This document shows positions 54,801 through 64,000 of a stretch of DNA of 64,000 nucleotides, piece by piece (position 1 is the stretch's first letter; each line of letters opens with the position of its first letter). The notes beneath the pieces were generated by a model. The model had not been told where the DNA came from and did not search any database. It saw only the letters and a list, made by a program, of their open reading frames with translations. The DNA comes from Piromyces finnis (lineage: Eukaryota; Neocallimastigomycota; Neocallimastigomycetes; Neocallimastigales; Neocallimastigaceae). Where the stretch lies: the NCBI GenBank assembly GCA_002104945.1, contig MCFH01000002.1, positions 310,001 to 374,000 on the forward strand, written 5' to 3'. Position numbers and translations under genes: made by a program.

Positions 54801-56795
54801 CATAACAATAACAAACGTGTCCCATTCCTCTTCCTCTTGATATAAAGGATGACTTGGACCTCCAAATTTTGCCATAATTAAATGAATCATTATTTCATAA
54901 TATTCATGATATGGCAAAGATATTGATAATGCATTAATACATGATCTTACTAAATATGAATAAAAAATTAAATCCAACAATGTACGAACAACTGTTCCAT
55001 TTGAATATACAATGTTTACTTTATTATCAACAGGATCAATAATATCAACAATTTTTAACTCACTTGAATAGAATGATGGAGGTAACCATGATTTATTTCT
55101 TTGAGTTGAATTAAAGTCATCTTCACTAGTCACTGAATTATTTCTTCTTCGTTTTCCTGAATATTGCTCATTCTTTTTATTGATTACACCTTGATAGTCT
55201 TCTGGCATTACACATTTTAATCTTTCATCATAAGTTCCAGTCCATAAATATAATTTATTATTTGAATTTAAAATTAACATATCAAATAAAGGATATCTTA
55301 ATGATCTTATAGGTTGAACTGAGATTGCATTGATGGAAAATACTTTTTTGATTTTTTTGTGCTTTAACATATTTCCAATTGATATTCCTGTTACTAATTG
55401 TTTTGATTTCTGGAAGAAACATAATATATCTGATTCGGATTTAGAATTTACAATAAATACTCTATCTGCTGGTTGATTACTGAAAATACATTAAATAATT
55501 ATAATACATTTATAAGATTATTCATTAATAATTAATTTATAGTCAAATTTTTAATTTTAATTATAAAGAGAGTCTTTTTTAATTTTAGATAAGAAAATAT
55601 TTTATTGTTATTTTTATTTTTAATTTTTTTTGAAATAACTAAAAATATGCATATTATTAATTAATATGAAACAACAACATACTCATTTATTTGTTCCTCT
55701 TCAGTCCATAATTCCTTTAGTAATAAAATAGAAATGACTTGATTCTTTTGTAGATTTTTTGTAAGTTCATCATCATCGTAATTAACGGTTTCGATATCAA
55801 AATTATCGTTATCACTACACTTAAATTCTGGTAAATGACGTTTATTATATCTCCAAATTTTGTGTATCTTTTTTAGTTTATCAAATGTAACAATAATAGG
55901 AAGCTTTCTATTTGTTGACACATATATTACATCTTCATGTAGCATAGAAAAATTCTTTATATTGTCACTTTCATCATTAATACTTAAATTATCTTGGCTA
56001 CTTTGATTTGATTTATCATATCTTGAAACAATTCTCATTTCTTCTAAAGGATGCATTACTGAAAACAAAATAGAAATATCTAATTTTGAATTTATTGAAA
56101 ATTCTTCTTTTTCTGGAATTCTTTGAATTATAATTCCATGATCAAGCGGAAATGCTTTCTTTATTTTAAATGGTAAATTTAATGTAAATGATTGTCCATT
56201 CATTAAATAAAATTTTGCAAATGTTTGTAGAAAAATACATAAAGTTTTTTTCAATACTTTATTTTCTTTGATTTTTAATGATGATTTTTTATCTATGTCT
56301 TCAACATAAAAATATGCCCAAAATGCTTGTGTCACTTTTTGATTATAATTTTCAAAAGAATAACTTCGTTTCAAAACATTACCATTACTCCATATAACTT
56401 TCGAACCAAAAATATATAATTCCTCATCATAACTAATGTTAAGATGTACGTCTTTACTTTCATTATATGAACTATTTAATATCCCATTTGGAGAATTTAG
56501 TGTATACTTTCCTTTTTGACAAACTTTATCTATATCTTCACTTGAAATTTCTGCATTAAATGAGCAATCTGGTTTTAAAGAAAATGGATTTTTGTTAATA
56601 AATGATTTTTGACGTTCTTTAAGAATATGTTCCCCAAAAGGAGAGAATTCCGATAATACCTATATTATAACATTTATATTTAAATAATTTTTTTTTAAAA
56701 AAAAATATAAGAATTATTGTCGCATTTAAAACAATTGTAATTATAAGTAAATAAGTAAGTTAGTATATATTAGTTATACAAACTTTTAATTCCAT
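49945..56795 (-). CDS. APC1: Anaphase-promoting complex subunit 1 (APC1/TSG24/Cut4)
   Basis: This is the scaffold subunit of the APC/C ubiquitin ligase (nuclear; degrades cyclin B and securin). The exons, on the minus strand, are 56795-56784 (tentative), 56659-55683, 55479-54272, 54185-53775, 53704-53625, 53555-53362, 53228-51982, 51839-51181, 51063-50646 and 50555-49945. All are in frame, about 1938 aa in total; human APC1 is 1944. Family marks include the N-terminal LSEFSPFGEH, the YDEELYIFGSKVIWS beta-propeller start, LWTEEEQ, GGPSHPLYQEEEEWD, and RSEIINMKF before the repeats. Proteasome/cyclosome repeats (~965-1500) include HAGLLLALGLNGHLKKM and FHDGVAAGLQI. IGYGSHMACHMAIGFLFLGG and HLWALAVERRCLVTRN follow. 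The C-terminal exons are less conserved and end in an Asp/Asn/Ser-rich tail. Exon 1 rests only on a 12-nt ATG exon with a GTTTGT donor; everything from 56659 onward is firm. It shares a 2.1-kb spacer with the divergent F-box gene. Confidence 0.95.
51857..51891. repeat. (TA)n microsatellite in an APC1 intron
   Basis: About 15 TA units lie within the intron 51840-51981, close to the acceptor of the following exon. Confidence 0.9.
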
Positions 56796-58884
56796 TTATT
56801 TATGCTAATTATTATTAAATTATTAGATTTAATTGGAAAATAAAGATTTTTAGAATAAATAAATGACAATATTCATAATTCAATTTGAAATGGCATTTAA
56901 AATAAAAAAAATGTTTATTTTAATTATTAATTATACATTTTAAAAGAAAAAAAACATTATGTTTTATATTATACTAATTAAACTATGTATATTAATCTAA
57001 CAATTTTTTCATAATCCGTGATTTTATATTGAAAAGAAATATTATTTGAATTGCCAAATTTCAAAAAAGATAAAAAAACAAAGAGGTTAAAAAAAATTGT
57101 AAAAAGACACATATACACGTGATCTATAATAAAAGAAGGAATAATACAAATTACATTTTAAATATAAATTTTGAATGTATACATTTTAATAAGTTTATTT
57201 TTTAATTGATTAATTTATTTTTATTTAATCTTTCTATATTTGTAAAATTTAATTTAAGATGTTTGATGTAGTACACATTTAATAATATTTTTTTATTTGA
57301 AAATCTTGTTATCCTTATTCCTATTTCCTATTTCCTATTATTATTACTTTTCTTATTATTCCTATAATAATTAATATTCTATTCTTTCTATTTCTCTTCT
57401 TCTTCTTCTTCTTATTATTATTTCTATTACTATTACTATTACTATTACCACTACTTTTTTTTTATAAAAAATCATCCATTATTCAGAATAATAATATTAA
57501 AATTTTCAATTATTAATTATGAAAGTTAAAAGCAACTAGTATTAATAAAAAAGAAAATTATAACATTATAAATTTAAATTTATGCAATAGAATTGAAAAA
57601 AACTATGGAACATTATTAATTAAATATTTATATTTATTTTCCAATATCATATCATTTTTAAGGTTTAATATTGTAAAATAATATATAATATTTAATAATA
57701 ATATTTAATAATAATAATAAAACTATAAAACTATTCTGCATTATTCCTAATAATGATTATGAATAATTATTGATCTAATAGGTAAATTATTCATATGTAT
57801 TTATAGTATATCTGTAGCAAATTCAAAATTATAATAAAAATGTAATATTTATTTTATAGTAAAGAAAAAAAAATTATAAATTTAAAGTTTTGATAATAAG
57901 ATATTAAATATGTATAATTAATCTTAATTAGCATTATTTATTATTTTAAATTAGTATTTATAATGTTAATAATAATTGTAAATTCACCTTTTAAGTTTTT
58001 TCACATTATCCTATTTTATATATGAGTTATGATCTAATTATCAATAATAATATATAGTTTTTTTATATTAAAATCTTGAATATTTTAATAATAATATTTT
58101 ATCAAATATCAAATAAAAATTATTTATTTTCTATCAAATTTTACTAAAAATTAATAAAAAAATTGTTTATTTTTTTTTTAATAAAAAAAAAAAAGTTTGC
58201 ATATTAATTATTTAAAAGAACAATAAATAGCAATAATAAAAATTATATAAAGTAAAAGAAAGAAAATAACAATAATAATAGACCAATGTTTTAATTTAAA
58301 AAATAAATATTATGTGCGAAATATTAAATGTAATAAAATCATATTTATTATTTAATCTTTAAACTATATATTATATATATATTTTATAATTAAATGTTTT
58401 ATTATCATAAAAAATAATAGTAATATTGTGCTTTTAAACTTTTAAAGAAATCTAAAAAAAATCAATTTATTAGTTTAAATCTTAAAAAAAACATTATTAA
58501 TACTTGAAAAAAAATAATAATAATAAAAAAAAAATAAAAATAAATGTGATATAACAACGACTATAACATAAATAATAAAAATAAAAATAAAACAATAAAA
58601 TACCACAATTTCGAAGTAAGAAATCGAATATAGAGGAAGAAAAAATAATATTATATTATAATATCATTTACAATAAGCCTTTTATATATAAAATATAAAT
58701 ATTATTAATTAAAAATAAAAATAAATAATAAAAGAAAAAATAAACGTTAATCCAATATATTCATGACTATTAAAAATAATAAATTAACATATTATATTAT
58801 TATTATTATTATTATATATTAATATATAAATGATTATATCTTATTTTTATAAATAATAAAAAGGAAGAAAAAGTAATTAAAAAT
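56796..58884. promoter_or_regulatory. Divergent spacer between APC1 and the cNMP/F-box gene
   Basis: These 2.1 kb lie between two start codons facing away from each other, so it should hold both promoters. It is A/T-rich with (TTC)n near 57392-57412, ATTACT repeats near 57424-57450 and many TAA/TTA runs. No coding exon is supported, though an APC1 first exon other than the tentative one at 56784-56795 could lie here. Confidence 0.45.
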
Positions 58885-61617
58885 ATGAATAGAAATAACC
58901 AAATAAAAATTGTAACAGACTTTACAAATGAGGCTCTTTCAATAGAGCAAAAAATATTAAATGGGTCTTCAATATCACTACCAAGTACCCCAAATAATGA
59001 TGAAGAAGCTCATGAAATTAGACATACTCGAACTCGTTCATCAACTGATCCTAGTACTATACCAATAGATTTAATTTCAAGTTTTCAAGCTCATCCTTGG
59101 TTTGCAAATGCCGAAAAGGATTTTTCAAATGATTTAATTCAAGTTATCCATATAAGATATTATTCTATTGGGGATACAAGTAATTATTATTATTTTCTTT
59201 TTTATTTTTCTTTTTCTTTTTTTTTTTCTTTTACTATTATAATATCGACAAATAGATAAAGCTATAAATATAAATTGTATAATTTTAATGATAAAAAAAT
59301 ATTAAGTTTAATTTTTTTTTTTTTTTAAAAAAAAAATAATTTTCATCTAAAAGTTATTAAAGAAGGAACAAAAGCAAAAGCAATGTTTTTCATTATCAAA
59401 GGTATAGTTGAGGTTACTTCGGAAGATGATGAAATTGTATATGCTGAACTTGGAAAAGGATGGTACGCCGAAAATAATAAATAAATATTTCAATAGAAAT
59501 GACCTGATATTAATACATATAAATAATATTTTTTATTTTTAATAATACTTTTAAAAAAGCTTTTTTGGGGAAATTGGTAATTAAATCGACTCTATTAAGA
59601 TAAATTTTTATTTAAAATTTATATATAAGAAAACTGGAATTTATTTTTTAAATTATTGATATACATTTATTTATTTTTATGAAAATAGTTAAAATATTAA
59701 TATGTAATTAATATATATAATTTTATTAGGTGTCCTTTTTCAAGTTGCAAGAACTACATCAATTGTAGCAAAGACAAAATGTATTATAGCTAGAATAACT
59801 GCAGATGAATTTTATGAACTCTGTAATAAACACCCAAAAGTAGCTAAAGCAATTCATGATGAAGCAGTGGATAGATTCACAAATCTTAAAAGTCAAAAAG
59901 AAGAAAGAGGTAAAAAGTTTAATATTAGTTTAAATGAAAATATACTTTCACCGTTAAAGTCAGTTACATCAGATGAAGATATATTAATGACATCATCTAA
60001 TGGTAATATGAAAAGAATATCAACCATAAATATAAATTCTGAATCTTATAATTCGAATAATTCGATATTAAATGACGAATTAGAAGCAACAGCAAATAGC
60101 TATAATAATACCGAATTAATTGATAATATCAGTAATAATGATACCAATAATGATACCAACAATGATACCAATGATACAACAGAAAATGATACTAATTATT
60201 CCGATGTCAATTCAAATACAGAAGAGGAATTGCATTCACCAAAGATTGTTATTAATGCAGAAAATAATATATCAGTGCTTGATTCATCTGTTAAAGTAAT
60301 TGAGCAGAATACTCCAAGTCCTCAAAATCCTAATTTAGGATTTATTCAAAGATATAGTGGTAGAAGAAGAGCTAGTGTTGCTGTATGGGCTGATGATACC
60401 TTATCAAAATTACAACAAAGTATTCAAAATCAAATGAATAAACAAGAAAAATCACCTACATCATTGTCAGTACCATCGAGTGCTTTAGGTACATCCTTCA
60501 AAAAAGAAAATATATCTATTGACATCTCACCATCTTCATCAGCATATTCCTCAATATCATCTCTAACGAAGGATAAAGATAATTCTTCTTTAGATATTAA
60601 ACAAAGTATAGACTCCAGCCTTTGTTTATCAAATTCTACTATGTTAACAAATAATGCAGTTATTTCACCTAAAAAGAAAATAATGAAATTATCAGAGATT
60701 AAAATGAATTTAATAGAAAATCAACCATATTTAGGTCCATTACCAATAGAATTAATGAAAAAATGTTTAAGTTTCTTAGATTTTAAGAATCAATATAGAG
60801 TAAGACGTATATCAAAATTATTTAATAGTGTTATCATGAGTGGAGATACTTCATATATTGCAGATTCCAAAAATAAGGATTATGATCCTAAATGGAAAGA
60901 TTATGATATTCAACAACCTCTTAGTGCTTCGATAGACCTTTCAACCTTCCCAAAACTAATAAATGATAGTGTTTTAAATACAATTTTATCATCCTGTGAT
61001 GATGGTATAATTGAAAATTTAGATCTCCATAGATGTTGGGGGATTACAGATAAAGGATGTAAGGCTATTGAAACCGTAGGTTCTGAGATAAAACATTTAA
61101 ATCTATTAGGTTGTTGGGATATTACAGTAAATTATCAATATATAGATATTAATATATATATATAACTAAAATAAATATTTAAATACTAATTTTATTAAAA
61201 TACTTATCATTTTATTTTAATATATAATAATAACTATAAGGATAATGGTTTAATATCATTATCATCAAATTTGCCAAATCTCGAATCAATTGATTTATCT
61301 AATTGTAGAAAAATTACTAATATTAGTATAATAACTCTATTACAAAATTGTCCAAAACTATCAAATATTTCATTATCATATTGTAAGAATTTATCAAGCG
61401 AAATTTTCTCAAATTCTTTAATCTGGAGAAAGGTAAAACAATTAAATTTACAACGTTGTACCGGAATTTTTGACGCAGGTTTTGCATTTTGGAAGGATCA
61501 AATAAATCAAGAAAAGGATGATCCATTAATACCTGATTTTTTCCATTTAAAAAGATTAAATCTATCCGATTGTAGTTTTTTAACTGTAATTATTCTATAA
61601 GACTTTTTTAAAAATTT

Positions 61618-61650
<33 letters not shown>

Positions 61651-62336
61651 TTCCATTATATAACAATAATATATAAATTTAATTATTGATTATAATATCT
61701 AATAATAATATTTCTAAAAAATTATTTTATTAAATTTTGTAGGATGCAGCTATTAACAGTATAGCTGATACATGTTCAGAATTAGAAGAAATTTCATTAT
61801 CATTTTGTTGTGCGTTAACTGAGGTAAATATATAAAATATAAAGATAACCTATATTAATTTAATAAGAATTACTAAATGACTTTTTATCATTTTATTTAA
61901 AAATAAAAATAAAATAAATAAATAAAAACAGGAATGCATATTAAATTTAATAACAAAATGCAAAGAATTAAAAATTTTAGATTTAAATTATTGTGGTTTA
62001 GCTGTCACCGATGATATATGTAATACTATTGCAAATAATTGTAAAAATTTAACTAGTTTAGGATTCCGTGGATGTGTTCAAATTACAGGTAAAAAATATA
62101 TATATATTATTAAAATAATTCTCAATATTAATTCTATAATTATTCTTAAAATTATTTATATATAAATTACTCCTATGATATTAAAAGATGAGGGAATTGA
62201 TATATTATTAAATAATAAATCAAATTTGAAAAAGATTAATTGTTCGCAATGTTCAAATATTTCAAATGAAAAAAGAAAATACATTGAAAGTAAAGGAATA
62301 GAACTTTTAAATAATCAATTATTAATCGCATTTTGA
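58885..62336 (+). CDS. Cyclic-nucleotide-binding domain + F-box + leucine-rich repeat protein
   Basis: The eight exons are 58885-59179, 59354-59462, 59560-59576, 59730-61126, 61241-61585, 61743-61823, 61932-62088 and 62188-62336, giving 849 aa, all in frame. A cNMP-binding (CAP_ED) fold covers ~62-185: YSIGDTIIKEGTKAKAMFFI, then the phosphate-binding cassette GCFFGEIGVLFQVARTTSIV, which keeps Gly-Glu and Arg, then the helix DEFYELCNKH. A Ser/Asn/Thr-rich linker (~195-470, with NDTN repeats) follows. An F-box (LGPLPIELMKKCLSFLDF) starts at ~475. At least eight cysteine-type LRRs of the Grr1/FBXL kind (LDLHRCWGITDKGC, LNLLGCWDIT, IDLSNCRKIT) run to the end. F-box proteins bind Skp1 in SCF ubiquitin ligases, with LRRs choosing substrates. 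A cAMP/cGMP-sensing SCF adaptor is the natural inference; ligand binding is unproven. Exon 3 is only 17 nt and codes the core of the cassette. Confidence 0.88.
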
Positions 62337-62469
62337 TTATAATATCACAAAATTTTTAAAATCCTACTATTATTTTCTTTATTCTCACGTAAATAATTTA
62401 TATTTATATTTATAAATTAAGAAAGCCTTTAGAGTTTAAAATATAAATTAATATAAATAAATAAATAAA

Positions 62470-62500
<31 letters not shown>

Positions 62501-62896
62501 ATTATATAATAAATAGAAATAAATATTATAAAAAAAGATAATATATATACAAAAAAAAATAAAAAATAAAAAATTCTACTCTTTATTTTTTTTTTTTTTT
62601 TTTCTAATATTATTTTTTTTTATTTATTTACTTAATAATAATAAATGTAAATTAAATATTACTGATATATTTATATATATAATTTAAGATTATTGATATT
62701 AATGTGGGATAATTATAAAGTATAGATAAAAATAATATATGATTAATTATAAATAAGATATAAAATACAATAAGAAAAAAAAAATAGGTCTTAAGATAGA
62801 ATATTGATTTTAATTAATAAATATATAATAAATAATTATGAAAAAAAAAAAAAAAAGATTATATGTTAATGTTTGTTATAAAAAAAAAATAGTATT
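62337..62896. other. Convergent intergenic region
   Basis: This is a 3'-to-3' spacer between the F-box/LRR gene and the repeat-protein gene. It holds an A run of more than 25 near 62470 and T-rich tracts. No gene is seen. Confidence 0.5.
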
Positions 62897-64000
62897 TTAA
62901 TTTGATCCTTTAAAGAATTTTTTAAATCCAAAACCAAATGATTTCTTTGAATCTTTAATTTTGTCCTTATCTTTTTTAATTTTTTTACTTTCTGAGGTGA
63001 ATTTTGTTTTAGTGTCCTCTACTTCTTCAACAATTTTTTCGGTGATAATATTATCAGCATCTTTAAATGGTATATCATCATTTTCTGTAGCACGACTAGC
63101 TTCATCAATTGCTTCTAATATAGATCTATCTTCAGGTTCTTCTTCATACAAATTTTCAAAAATAGATAATTTATCATTATTGATATCCATTTTTTCCTTT
63201 ACATTATCTACTTTTTCATCAATTTCCTTTACTTCTGATGTATTTTTATCTTCTTTGATTTTTTCTCCAATTTTCTCAATACCTTCACTGGCTTTAGTTG
63301 CAGCAATTTCAATTCCATCCTTTATATTATTTCCTAATTCCTTTGATTTTTGACCTATACTCTTAAATCCATCTTTGGTTTTTTCACTAAGATTCTTTAA
63401 GATATTGTCAGTAAAACCAGAGGAATTAGTAGTTTCTTTAACATTGTCCTTAACATCATTTTCTAATTCTGTGGCTTTTTCTGAAATATTTTTTACTTCA
63501 CTATTTAAATCATTGTTTTGTTCCTCAAAATTAGTGGTATCTTTTACTTCATCTTTAACATCATTACTTATTTCTTTCACTTTATCTGTTACATCTTCAA
63601 CTGTATCTTTCGTATCATTTTTTAATTCCTTGGTTTTATGACCTAAATTATTAAATCCATCTTTAGTTTTTTCTCCAAGATTCTTTAATCCTTTACCAAC
63701 TTTACTTTCTCCAACTTTATCAGCTGTAGCTTCAATTCCATCCTTCATATCACTTCCTAATTCCTTTGTCTTACGACCTAAATTTTTAAGACCATCTTTG
63801 GTCTTTTCACCAAAGTTTTTAAGTTTATTACTACTATTGGTATCTTCTTTATCCTTTTCGCTTTTATTCTTTATACTATCTTTCATGTTATTTCCTAACT
63901 CTTTTGTTTTATGACCAATATTTTTAAATCCATCTTTAGTTTTTTCACTTAAACTCTTGAGCTTACTACTTGTGGCATGATGTTCTTTAGCATCATCTTC
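62897..64000 (-). CDS. Amphipathic LEA-like repeat protein, 5' partial
   Basis: The minus-strand frame is open from the window edge (64000) through to the stop at 62897. The ATG at 63886 is internal to a repeat and is not the start, so 367 residues of a longer protein are seen. At least four degenerate repeats have the pattern LK-N/S-L-x-EKTKDG-F/L-K-x-I/L-G-x-K-T/S-KELG (for example LKNLGEKTKDGLKNLGRKTK). They are separated by acidic 11-mer-like stretches such as DVKDEVKD and NDVKDNVKET. This is the composition of group 3 LEA proteins and of apolipoprotein- or perilipin-like amphipathic helices, which bind lipid surfaces or act in desiccation/stress protection. The C-terminus has a non-repeat acidic part and ends in a basic aromatic motif, FGFGFKKFFKGSN, possibly a membrane-binding foot. 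No signal peptide is visible in this part. Function is inferred only. Confidence 0.75.
   Translation of the reverse strand, partial: EDDAKEHHATSSKLKSLSEKTKDGFKNIGHKTKELGNNMKDSIKNKSEKDKEDTNSSNKLKNFGEKTKDGLKNLGRKTKELGSDMKDGIEATADKVGESKVGKGLKNLGEKTKDGFNNLGHKTKELKNDTKDTVEDVTDKVKEISNDVKDEVKDTTNFEEQNNDLNSEVKNISEKATELENDVKDNVKETTNSSGFTDNILKNLSEKTKDGFKSIGQKSKELGNNIKDGIEIAATKASEGIEKIGEKIKEDKNTSEVKEIDEKVDNVKEKMDINNDKLSIFENLYEEEPEDRSILEAIDEASRATENDDIPFKDADNIITEKIVEEVEDTKTKFTSESKKIKKDKDKIKDSKKSFGFGFKKFFKGSN

Noticed and set aside
62961-63641. Plus-strand Ser/Phe/Leu-rich frames opposite the LEA-like gene
   Set aside because: They are antisense shadows of the repeat protein; the minus-strand frame has the coherent repeats.

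Overview
The window reads as nuclear DNA of a very AT-rich eukaryote. Its genes have GT-AG introns, standard stop codons, long poly-A/poly-T runs and asparagine-rich proteins. Mig1/CreA-type C2H2 factors, a fungal-style Munc13 protein, APC1, an eEF1A lysine methyltransferase and an F-box/LRR protein point to a fungus. The extreme AT content fits anaerobic gut fungi (Neocallimastigomycota). That placement is an inference from composition and gene types, not a search result.

Layout: 1-16.6 kb is one intronless open frame, cut by the left edge. It encodes a giant protein with about six tandem AAA+ modules, a very long helical middle, three von Willebrand A-like regions and a glutamine-amidotransferase-like segment. 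17.5-18.1 kb holds a small three-exon gene (72 aa). 18.8-32.6 kb carries two paralogous two-finger C2H2 genes on the minus strand, inside long non-coding stretches. Two nearly identical tRNA-derived SINEs, each with its own target-site duplication, lie at 27.7 and 35.6 kb. 37.1-43.3 kb is a six-exon Munc13/UNC13-like gene (1780 aa). 46.8-48.1 kb is a five-exon EFM5/EEF1AKMT1-type methyltransferase with a 16-nt microexon, divergent from a lysine-rich one-TM protein at 48.5-49.3 kb. 49.9-56.8 kb is the anaphase-promoting complex subunit APC1 (ten exons, about 1938 aa). 58.9-62.3 kb is an eight-exon gene joining a cyclic-nucleotide-binding domain, an F-box and leucine-rich repeats (849 aa, with a 17-nt microexon). 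The right edge cuts a gene for an amphipathic, LEA-like repeat protein.

There is no operon logic. The genes are independent eukaryotic loci for cell cycle (APC1; an SCF-type adaptor), membrane traffic (Munc13-like), translation-factor modification and transcription. The most unusual items are the giant AAA+/VWA protein, the young SINE pair, the diverged zinc-finger paralogues, the microexons and the cNMP-F-box-LRR architecture. Exon boundaries were worked out by hand from reading-frame continuity, splice sites and family motifs. All splice junctions given keep frame.
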